Shown here: in pieces, positions 47,627-56,621 of the stretch
Numbering within the stretch: position 1 is the stretch's first letter
Layout: every line of letters starts with the position of its first letter
Source: Adiantum capillus-veneris
Taxonomy: Eukaryota > Streptophyta > Polypodiopsida > Polypodiales > Pteridaceae
Direction: 5' to 3'
DNA length: 64,000 nt
NCBI GenBank assembly: GCA_014529385.2
Contig: CM043945.1
Span: 151,065,241 to 151,129,240, forward strand
The notes under the pieces: generated by a model
What the model was told of the DNA's origin: nothing
The model's database searches: none
What the model saw: only the letters and a program-made list of their open reading frames with translations
Made by a program: the position numbers and the translations under genes

Positions 47627-47718
47627 AATTCCTAGGGGCACTAGCGATGTCGCTAGTGCACCCTCCTTGAAGAGAGCAGGTGAAAGTTCAAGTTCATAAA
47701 ACAACACAAATCCCATGA
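46110..47718 (+). repeat. 3' LTR of T1, truncated
   Basis: Matches the 5' LTR from its first base (TGGTGCAGCC) to about position 38103 of that copy, then stops at about 47718. The R and U5 parts with the TATA box are absent. It carries longer poly-C (47383-47411) and CA/TA arrays (47411-47428, 47580-47627) than the 5' copy. Confidence 0.8.
47383..47411. repeat. Poly-C tract (29 C) followed by (CA)n
   Basis: A C run directly followed by eight or so CA units. The 5' LTR has a much shorter C-rich site at about 37728-37742. Confidence 0.9.
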
Positions 47719-47903
47719 ACATTTGGGTGAGGTTGGATAGTGGAAAGTTTTCCTTCTCTTAGGCCATGTTCGTGAGGGCATGAGGACAAAAATTTTGCGG
47801 TGGTAGTGGCAACAAAATTGACATGCTCACATGGTTGAACAGCCAATGCGCAAGAAGTGATTGGCTGAGAGTGCCTTCGAAGTTCAAATCTTTGTTGACG
47901 AAG
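47719..47903. repeat. Dispersed repeat, about 180 bp, copy 1
   Basis: TGGGTGAGGTTGGATA to CAAATCTTTGTT matches 53424-53604 closely. It sits exactly between the truncated T1 LTR and gypsy relic copy 2. Confidence 0.8.
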
Positions 47904-49019
47904 TGTTGGCTAATAACATTGTCATTGGGATGTAAGTGTTTTTATAAACATCTTACATGAAATGCCAAGTGGCCACAAGAGTGCGGTGGAAGAGCTAAAA
48001 TTTATAGGCCATTTTTCCTACTTGCTTGAATATTTTGAATGGGTCACAATATCTTGGAGATAAACTAGGTGTGGGCCCAACTTTTAGAATTTTTGCGTGC
48101 TCTAGAGCCCTTAGATGACCTCGTCGCCTTTGTTGAAAGTGACATAATTATGCTTCTCGTCTACCCAATTTTTATAGTAGTCTTGGGATTGCCAAAATGT
48201 TTGGTAAGTTGTACGTAACATATTCATATGTGGTGGTGAAGTTTTCGTGTGGCTAGCCCCACTGGTGACCTTAGCTAAAAGCCACACATGGATTGAAATG
48301 GACTAAACTTTGAAGTCACATGTTTTGGGCTATTGTAAGCAAATTTACGGATGGAGATATAATCTTCCCAATCCCTTTTATTCTTGCTAACATATGCCCA
48401 TAGCATATCTTCCACCACTTGGTTGACCTTTTTGTCTAACCATCATTCTCCATATGTTTAGAGGTACGTAGATTGAGTTTAGTGTCCAATCTCTCAAAAA
48501 CAACCCTACAAAAATGTTAAATAGAGCTTTTACCCTTGTAATTCTCATTCCAGAAACACACATTTGTAAGGTCCGTGTTATTATGAGGAGAAGCTATTGT
48601 GCGTGAGAAAAATCACTTGCCCAAAAATCAAAAATCACTTGTCAGAATATTCCTTTTTGTCAAAATATCTTAGTTGAAAGACGAAGAGGTAGACACATGG
48701 TTGTTGGCCGGTGGGTGGCATTCAATGGCCGATGGCCAATTTTGGGTGGACACATCAACAAATGGGTGTCTACCTCTCATCTAAGAGGGCAACCCATAGA
48801 GACTCCTTTGCATCTATACAAGGAGGCCTCTTCTACACATGAAAAAGAGAAGCTAGAAGAAGCAAGAAGTGCAAGGTAGAGAGAGAATCAGGCAAAACGA
48901 CCATTAAGGATTTCTAAGCCCTTTGTAAAGTACGTCAAGTTTGAAGTGTAAAGCCATAGAGTGGATACTTTCCTGTGGATGTAACCCACACTTGGGTGAA
49001 CCATGTATATCTTGTGTAT

Positions 49020-49064
<45 letters not shown>

Positions 49065-50600
49065 TATGCTATATCTCTCTCTATTGAGAATACCACTCTA
49101 ATCGCTACTTAGAGACTCATTAATCTTTACAACACCTTACAAAATGACTAGTAAACCTTGAATACAATCACTTACTATAATACTCGGAAAGCCATAAAGC
49201 CTGTAAATATGTTCCACAAATAGCCGTTGTAATTCAACCCTATGATTAATAGACTTGGTAGAAATAAATTTGCAAATTTTGGTCAACCTGATGATAATAA
49301 CCCATGTTGAGCCATGCCTTCGTGTGGTAGAAGGAAGGCCTACTAAAATGTTTATAGAAATACTTCCCAATTTACCATTGGGAACCTCAAGAGGGTATGA
49401 GAGTCACTATTATGCTTGTTAATAAATCTAACAATGCAAGACATAGTTTTGAACAAGATAATGTAAACTTGCCAGTAAATCTAGCATTGTATGGGTACAT
49501 AAGTACTGCTTATGCTTGGATGCCTTGCACATGGACGATCATGCCATACATAAATTTTTTGGCAATGCTTATATGTGTTCGTTGGTATGCAATACTCTCA
49601 CCTTATGTTGTAGATACCCATCTTCAATGGGGAAACCCTTTGATAGACTTAGTTCATCAATCGATAGAGGAGAACCAAATGAGAAGGATGCCTCATTTTA
49701 ACATTGCTTCACACCTTGGAGTATGCCTCAACAAGCTCACATTTTTTCTTTAGAGATTGTAAAATCTCACTTTGTATCTCCATGAACAAGAGGGAGTTAA
49801 TTTCTTGCATTGTACTTAGAGTATCTACTATAATGTTATATCATATCGGCCTTTGCGGTATTGTAATTGACCATCATACTCTTGAAGAATCTCAGTCCCC
49901 TTGGCCTTTTGCCTTCAAATCAGTTTGATTTGTAAACCATTTATACTTTCATGGTCAAACACAAATTCACTAGGACGACATCTTTGTACTCCCAACCAAC
50001 TCCTTGAATTGTAGTGCAACTTGTGCTTGATCATTGCATAAATTATTGTTGTATTTATCTTGTAAGCGTGTAGCTTGATTATTCAAACTTGAAATGTTTT
50101 CATCATGTGAGTTATTAGCCATTGTAGAGGGAGAAGAAAGAGAAGCATGCCGCATTGATGAAGATTCGTGTGTAAAAGAAACATCATCACATGATTTGGA
50201 TTTTGAAGTAGAAGTACATACATTGTAATTGATAAAGAAAAAATTGGTCTATTTCATCATCAGATCAAGCTCCAAAATTTGTGTGTATAAATAAGTGGTG
50301 AGGGAGGGATGCTCATTTCTCCCAATAGCATCACATGCAAACCATTAGCTTCAATTAGACTACTGTGTTCAAAGCTATATTATAATATAGGACCCAACCC
50401 ATGAAACCACTCTCCGCTAAGAACCACATCTGCCCTATCTATGCTCATAATAGCACACATGGACCATTAGCTTAAAACATTAGACTAATGTGTTCATGGC
50501 TATAGTAATGTAAGACCCAACCCATGCAACCACTCTCGACTAAGAACCTGAAATCTGCCCTATCCATGTTCATAACTTGAAAATTTAAATTTATGACGTG
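47904..50600 (-). pseudogene. Gypsy relic, copy 2 (gag start, integrase core and tail)
   Basis: It starts at 47904 with the same TTGGCTAATAACATTG as copy 1. Minus-strand pieces: a possible LTR or leader (50600 to about 50130), a gag start MANNSHDENISSLNNQ at about 50130-49970, an integrase core at 49370-49137 (VGLPSTTRRHGSTWVI and FPSIIVSD), and the integrase C-terminal region at about 48240-47990. A 48524-49090 block with TATA-like and CT-rich sequence interrupts the integrase. Frames are broken throughout. The integrase core has the second catalytic Asp in VSD but a disrupted DP-x-FT continuation. Confidence 0.6.
48524..49090 (+). other. LTR-like or unassigned insertion in gypsy relic
   Basis: Not present at the same place in copy 1. 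Plus-strand features are CATCTATACAAGGAGGC (a TATA-like site followed by a leader-like GAAAAAGAGAAGCTAGAAGAAG) and a (CT)n tract at 49021-49060. It could be part of an LTR, but its ends could not be defined. Confidence 0.3.
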
Positions 50601-50609
50601 CCCTTGCAC

Positions 50610-50930
50610 CTCAAGGGGGGCATATTTAACTTGGGTATCTCACTCCTCAATGTCATGCCCATTAATCAGTGCTACCTAGTAGCGATATGAACTAGGATTC
50701 TATGGCATATTTAACTTCTTAACTAATTTATAGTTAAAGAAGTTGTGAGAGGCACCGTCATCTACCAAAATACACGTCTTGTGTCGTATGATCATGCCGT
50801 GCATTCTCACGAGGAGGTCATGTACTCCAAAAGCCTCTGAGAGGGAGTTTTGCAAGATAGACCCAACATAGAGGTTCTTCGGGCTATGCCACTCCACAAA
50901 GCCTTGCCAATGGTGCTAGCGAGACCTTGT
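50610..50930 (-). pseudogene. Ty3/gypsy aspartic protease fragment
   Basis: The frame 50897-50700 reads HGMIIRHKTCILVDDGASHNFFNYKLVKKL. The LVD-x-GASHNF motif is the active site of chromovirus-like gypsy proteases (normally VDSGASHNF); here Ser is Asp, giving D-D-G. Related sequence continues in other frames to about 50610 (VALINGHD). It has no neighbouring RT and is a relic. Confidence 0.6.
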
Positions 50931-51436
50931 GGCATACGGTGCGTCGGATGATTTAGAGCAATCTATGCATACGGCATGATAGAGAGTACAATGGTGAGTG
51001 ATAGTTGTAGTTTGTGCTAATCATTAGAAGTGTGATATTGTGAGAGAGAAACCTATCTAATGAACGATACATGATAGGTGCTCTACATGGAGAATAGATG
51101 ACATGCCAGTGGTTGGCGTTGTGATGGTGTGTGTGCTTGTTGGTCTCTTTATGTGATGGCAACCTCTCCTTATATAGGGAGAGAGGGTGGAATTTCCTAT
51201 ATTTTTTTATTGGGGTGTGACCAACACCATGTGATCGTGGGTCGGCCATGTATGCTGCATGATGCTTGTGATAGAGGTCCGCAGAGAGAAAATAGTAGAG
51301 GAAGAGAGAGATCGAGAGGGAGTAGGATACATGAATGGGGGTTTTTACAGGGTGCACTAGTCGTAGCTAGCTTATTTTAGAGAGGGGAGATGGGGTTTTA
51401 CAGGAATTTGTCGAGGGTGGTTTGTCGTCGGAGAAG
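50931..51436. other. Unassigned, no gene seen
   Basis: Contains CTTATATAGGGAGAGAG at about 51170, a possible TATA box and leader of an LTR, but no LTR partner was found. Confidence 0.25.
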
Positions 51437-51510
51437 ATAAATCCACCACTTATATTATAGCAGTAGTGTCTCAGTATTAGAATATATACAATGATCCTAT
51501 TTTCATTACA

Positions 51511-51548
<38 letters not shown>

Positions 51549-51660
51549 GAGGGGCATAAATCCACCACTTATATTATAGCGATAGTGTCTCAGTATTAAA
51601 ATATATACAATGATCCTATTTTCATTACAAGAAGAGAGAGAGAGAGAGAGATTATGAGGG
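51437..51660. repeat. Tandem duplication of about 119 bp with GA arrays
   Basis: Units start at 51437 and 51556 (ATAAATCCACCACTTATATT) and each ends with a GA array and ATGAGGGGC. They differ by a few bases and in GA length (about 16 versus 9 units). Confidence 0.85.
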
Positions 51661-51959
51661 GCATAGGTGTAGAGAAAAAAGATGATTACAAGGGTTGATG
51701 TTGCCCTTCGAAATTGATGAGAGATAGGCATGGCCCACCTAATTGACATTGTTGTAACTCGATGCTTTGCTCGGACAAGACTTCTTTGCATCATGTCATT
51801 TTTTAGTGGTCGTAATCGAATGCCTTTGCGGTCTTCATGGTTGCCGTCATTTCATTGAAGTCATTGACGCAATGCACATACGTATGAGAGTGTGCACATG
51901 TATGTGAATGATGGTGATTATAATTTGATTGTTTTCATCTTATGGGCTAATTTGTGAGA

Positions 51960-52289
51960 GTGTTTGGTGGTGATTGTGAGAGTGGAGTGTGTGTTGATTA
52001 ATAGGTTGTGTGTGTGTGTTGATGAGTAGGTTGTGTGTGCGTGTGTTGATGAGTAGGTTGATTGTGCATATGTGTGAGAGTGTGTGTGTGTGTGTGCGCG
52101 TGCGCGTGGGGAGGGGGGGGGGAGGGGCTGAAAAAACAATAATTTTCAGCTATGGAGAGCTTGGGGAAGATAAGAGACTGAGAGAGAAGAGAGTGTGTGT
52201 ATGTACTTTATGCGTGAATGCGTATGTGCTAAAAAATTGGTTGTTTTCAGCTTGTGTGTGTAGGAGAGAGAAAAAGGTTTTTTGTTGGT

Positions 52290-52341
<52 letters not shown>

Positions 52342-52369
52342 GACAAAAACAAGTGAGAATTTCAACCAT

Positions 52370-52427
<58 letters not shown>

Positions 52428-52440
52428 AAAGGTGGTGGGA
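51960..52440. repeat. Microsatellite cluster (GT, G, GA)
   Basis: GT-rich repeats with TGTTGATGAGTAGGTTG units (51985-52065), a TG array (about 52080-52098), a G run (52108-52122), and two GA arrays at about 52290-52338 and 52374-52423. Frames across it are low complexity and not genes. Confidence 0.9.
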
Positions 52441-54318
52441 ATAGGAAGAGAGAGATGGAGGTGAGAGGGGGGGGGCCCTCCATGGATGGAAGAGGACAAG
52501 GTGGGGAGAGGTGATAATGAGAAGGAGGCCTCTTTATTTGCTTTTGTAAGAAAGGTGGTGGCCATGGTTATACAAACCAATGAGTGTCCCTTTTATTTAG
52601 TAATATATATCTTCTAATAATTTGAAAGTGCAGCCCTATGAGGAGAAAATGAAGGAGGGAGGATGATTGTCAATGGCTCCACCGGTAATTGGGGACAAAG
52701 ACTCCTTACCATGCAAGATTGACTGCTTTAGGTGAAAGCTTTTACAGGAGTTTTATTTTATTTTGATCATCAAGTGGTCATTCACACGAAGTGCACTTGA
52801 GAATTTTTAACAAGAGGGGGGTTCCATAGAGAGAGGTGGACTAAGTTCAAAAGGGGGCCCTCGCCACCTTCTACATATAGGCAGTCAGACAACATTCATG
52901 AACTCTTTCATATTTAAGAGTTTTATATTGGTATACTTGAAAGAAGAGTCTAGGGAAGGTAGTTGTATTATGTGCACTGCTTTTTCCTTTCTCGTTTATT
53001 GTGCTTTCTCCTTCGAAGCAATCTTGTTTAGCATGACTACCTGATAAAGGCTTGAAACATAGGGTTTCTTAGAAGGCTCTTGATGAGCCCAACTCGCGAT
53101 GAGCCCAACCTTCCACGGTTTGGTGCAGATTGATGTGCAGCCCTTTGTGTATGCAAGGGCCTCTCACAGTGCATAGCTCCAAGATCGTGAGAGAGACATG
53201 GGAGGTGGATGGTCATGCACCTACCATGCAAGACCCGCACGACCTTCCCTCCTCTGCCAAAGCTTTGATGTCACTGTTAGGCCCTTTGCTAGCATAGACA
53301 TATGCATTCCTCTTGTCAAATCCCTATATATAAATCCCAAGAGACCTCATAGATCTATCTAGTGAGTCATTAACTCATGACATGTTTCTCAAAGAGGGAA
53401 ACACAATAACCAATCTACCACACTTGGGTGAGGTTGGATAATGGAAAATTTTTCTCTTCTTAGGCCAGGTTCATGGGGGCGTGAGGACAACAATGTCACG
53501 GTGGTAGTGGCAAAAAAATTGACATGCTCACATGGTTAAACAGCCAATGCGCAAGACATAATTGGCTAGGACTGCGTTTGAAGTTCAAATCTTTGTTTTC
53601 TAAGTGTTGTCAGCTTTTTAAGTGACTACTTGAGGAAGGGAGCAGCTACTTGTGAGTAGCCATGTGGCATCCCGTCAGGTTTGGTTCAGGCATTGCCCCA
53701 TCTGAACCCACCCTCAACTTTATTTGATAGGGGATGGGTAGGCGTGGGATCGACGATGGAGGTTGAAACTAGGGGTCATAGAGGGTTTCCACTACCATTC
53801 AATAAAACCTAAACTCGGGATGTCGAGATTAGTGCAGGGAAAAACGAATCTCAAGATACAGGTTTTAATCTCAAGACAGCCGACCCCCTCGCACCCAAGA
53901 TTTTGACCCTCATCGATAGCCAACACCCTAACTATTACTCACGCATCTGTCTTTTTGTTTACCACATTAGGAAATTTCAGAGGTCATTTGGAGGGCCATA
54001 TGAAGAGAGAGAAAAATAGAGCGCGTCCAATGAGCATGAAGGCTACGTTACGTAGGAAAGTACGTGGAAAGACTCAAAAAATAGGAAAATAGCATAAAAC
54101 TTTCACGAAACTAGGATTCTAGCATAGTAATTTCCTTCCTTTTATCGAGCTTTTAGGTGCTTGCATGTGGTCCCACTTCTGATATTCTCTTATGGTCATT
54201 AACGTACTGGAGGGTGACCATTAAGCCCGCACAAGATATTGGAATTCTAAAACACTTTCCCTCCATTAGAATGCTTTCAAAGTGAATCTCCCTCCACTAA
54301 AGCTTTTCTCTGAGAGCT
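52441..54318. other. Intergenic region upstream of gene A
   Basis: No gene seen. 53424-53604 is the second copy of the 47719-47903 repeat. CCTATATATAAATCCC at about 53322 resembles a TATA box but lies 1 kb from gene A and is probably debris. Just before gene A (54250-54300) there is a short near-repeat of a CCCTCCAnTA motif. Confidence 0.35.
53424..53604. repeat. Dispersed repeat, about 180 bp, copy 2
   Basis: Partner of 47719-47903: the same GGGTGAGGTTGGATA start, ACATGCTCACATGGTT, and CAAATCTTTGTT end. Confidence 0.8.
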
Positions 54319-55739
54319 ATGGCGTCCACGTCTTCTCGCCCAAGAGCCTCCAGGTGTTTACTGTCTCTCACACCAACAACCAACAACTGCACTTTGCCTA
54401 GAAGGCCAAGTAGTAGCATATCCTCAATTACAATACCGGCTTCAATAAGTGCAGAGAACCAATGGGTTGGACAAAGGATAAACAAAGGTTCATGGGTCCT
54501 CATGCAACCAAGAAGACCCAAGAGGTCTAGTGGTATCAATGTTTACCGCTCAGCATGGAAGGCCAGAGTGTTGGATTTCAAAGTTGAAATCGGCAAAAGA
54601 TCTGTAAAGGAAGTTCTTGTTCAGCATGTGTTTACCCATCATGAGGTGATAGCAAACGGTGGAAATGTATCAGATATACATCAACCACGTTGCAATTGTA
54701 AGTACTCTTGACATGTGAACTTACTGATACTCTCATTATAACTTTTCTTATATATTTTGCAATGTTTCTCCCGCTTGTTATGAGTAATGTCTCCATTCTT
54801 CACAGCTCAATTACATTAGATTTGTCATTTGTACTTATTGATACTCTTAGTTTAACTCTTCTTATATATATTGCAGATGTTTATCCCTCTTCTTATGAGC
54901 AATGGGAGCCTGCGGAGTGCATAATAGGCCTCTTCCATGTTGTTCATGCCCACATTGGTTCTCTACAGTACTCAGAGAGGAGCAGCAAAAGACTGGCTGA
55001 TGAGGGAATCTTTTTTTATGACCACTTTTACCAACTCAGCTCAGGGAATAAGAATGGCATGTTGGTGAAAGTGCCTCTACCAACCGATTGGAACACTGTG
55101 GACTGGCCAGTTCCCGAGGAAACAATGGTGGAGGCAATGCGAAGTAAGCTCTACAAGGATATACAAAGGTCTCTACGTAGCTCTATTCCTACCAAACTGG
55201 TTAGAATTGCAAACTTTTGTCCTGTTGCACTCTTCATAGAGCTGTTTCATAGCTACAACATCCGAGTTACAAAAACTATGTTCATGTGCAAGTCATTTCA
55301 GCAGTCATCCTGTGACAAACTTCTTGACAAAGGATGGTATGCAAAGGAAGAGATTGGTTTACGGTGCGAGGTCGCGCTTGATACTCTAGTTGTCAAGTAC
55401 ATGATTGCAAGCCAATCACTGTTACTCTCATTTTGGTATATGCGATCACAAATGCTAAACGGTAAGTACATTCCTATGGACCAGGTTTCTGCAGGTTTGG
55501 AAGATAATCCTACTGTGGATGTGGAAGTGATTGATAAAGAGCATGGCCTACTATTGGTGGTTACAATAAGGGAGCTATGCAGTCTTCAGCATTTGCGAAA
55601 TGACATCATTGAAGAGTCAATGGACAAGGAACTATCAGATTTTTCCTTTTTCCTAGCTGGCCGTAAGGTGATGCGGCGAAGGGAAAAAGATATTTTGTGC
55701 AAAGAGTTGGATGGTCGGGTTGAAGTAGTGTCAATGTAA
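54319..55739 (+). CDS. Gene A: unrecognised two-exon protein, 413 residues
   Basis: Exon 1 is 54319-54697 and exon 2 is 54877-55739. The intron has donor GTAAGTACT (54698) and acceptor TATATTGCAG (54876), and it joins the halves in phase (1+2 bases). The start GCTATGGCG has a good plant context. Residues 1-45 are Ser/Thr/Arg-rich with few acids, which could be a plastid or mitochondrial transit peptide. Residues 50-160 ([15 protein letters not shown], then [17 protein letters not shown]) faintly recall a BAH-type chromatin domain, but I would not rely on it. The rest is alpha-helical and unrecognised, ending in a Lys/Arg-rich MRRREKD stretch. No retroelement motif is seen. It faces gene B tail to tail, 318 bp apart. 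Confidence 0.6.
54721..54905 (+). repeat. Duplicated splice-acceptor segment in gene A intron
   Basis: About 70 bp around the acceptor occurs twice, offset by 114 bp: 54721-54790 (TTACTGATACTCT...TATGAGTAATG) and 54835-54905 (TTATTGATACTCT...TATGAGCAATG). The upstream copy has TTTTGCAATG where the real acceptor reads ATTGCAGATG, so its AG is lost. The second copy includes the first 29 bases of exon 2. Confidence 0.8.
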
Positions 55740-55858
55740 CAGATATTCTTGTGAACCCAAGTGTATACAAATGACTTTCAAGACATGAAGTTTATTGATC
55801 TCATTTTTCAATTGTGCCCTGTGAAAAAGTGTGCTTGAAATACATTTCTTTACCACAT

Positions 55859-56030
<172 letters not shown>

Positions 56031-56057
56031 AGACAAGACAAAGACATGATAGAAGAA

Positions 56058-56621
56058 TCATCTTAATTCATTAGAAAGTACAAACTCGTCCGTGAACAAT
56101 GGACTGAGATACAATTTCTGTAAGTATGGAATCAGAATGTCTTCAAGGTAAAAATCGAAGGAATGCCCCTTGAAAGAAGGTGGTGAGACAGTTGTTCCCG
56201 GCGGATTTAGTTCTCCCTTTTCAGGAGTATCATCAATTAGTAGTGTATTAGTTGCATCAAAGGGTACACCGATTTGGCTAAACGGTTTGTACAAAAGAGG
56301 TAAGTGTGGTTTTTTAGGGTGGTAGTGGCCCTCAACGGTAACGCATTTTCTTTGATCATACAAAAAGGCAAAATCTGACGTGTGAGCGTGGCATACACTG
56401 CAAACTATTGCAACTAGTGGCGACAAGTTTTGCCTTTGCATTGAAGAACATATGGCAACTCTGAAGCGCGGAAGAAGAAACTGAATAAATTCCTTGGTTC
56501 CTAGACGAACCACGACTCGACAAGTTCCCATCCGAAACGTTTGTAAATCCTCAAAGGGTCCTCTGTCACCGAGAGGCACCCGCATCAGCAGCAATCCATT
56601 GACGTCCAAGATAATCAACCT
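56058..56621 (-). CDS. Gene B exon 5: FCP1/SCP1-like HAD phosphatase domain
   Basis: The acceptor CTTTTACAG (ending 56622) starts 564 bp ending in TGA. It encodes IILDVNGLLLMR (motif I), RLGTKEFIQFLLPRFRVAI then SSM (motif II), and TNTLLIDDTPEKGELNPP (motif IV with the Asp pair), then a C-terminal helix. This matches plant FCP1-homology HAD proteins, including the SNTLLVDDSP-type motif. Motif I is D-V-N-G-L rather than the D-x-D-x-T/V of active CTD phosphatases, as I recall also for part of this plant family, so activity is uncertain. Intron 4 is 72 bp. Confidence 0.7.
   Translation of the reverse strand, partial: RLIILDVNGLLLMRVPLGDRGPFEDLQTFRMGTCRVVVRLGTKEFIQFLLPRFRVAICSSMQRQNLSPLVAIVCSVCHAHTSDFAFLYDQRKCVTVEGHYHPKKPHLPLLYKPFSQIGVPFDATNTLLIDDTPEKGELNPPGTTVSPPSFKGHSFDFYLEDILIPYLQKLYLSPLFTDEFVLSNELR

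Larger units (their letters stand above)
36512..47718 (+). mobile_element. Tat-type Ty3/gypsy retrotransposon T1
   Basis: Full-length but decayed element. 5' LTR 36512-39348, primer site 39354-39367, gag from 39426, zinc knuckle, protease, reverse transcriptase, RNase H, a second RNase H, integrase with a 1.56 kb foreign insertion, polypurine tract, and the first 1.6 kb of the 3' LTR (46110-47718). The second RNase H domain after the normal one is the hallmark of the plant Tat lineage. The 3' LTR is cut near 47718, where a dispersed repeat begins, so no target duplication can be read. It sits inside or beside two copies of a gypsy relic. Confidence 0.85.

Noticed and set aside
48515-49134. 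A 620-bp solo LTR with TGTTA...ACA ends
   Set aside because: The TGTT is also present in the other relic copy at about 35933, so it belongs to the host sequence, and no target duplication was found.
52010-52580. Frames of 68-144 residues in the GA/GT region
   Set aside because: Low-complexity translation of microsatellites on both strands, with no conserved segment.
53305-53345. TATA box as promoter of gene A
   Set aside because: It lies about 1 kb from the start codon, next to dispersed repeats, with nothing linking it to the gene.
54708-54876. The N-terminal 56 or so residues of the frame 54708-55739 as protein
   Set aside because: This part lies inside the intron. The donor at 54698 and acceptor at 54876 are in phase and link to exon 1.
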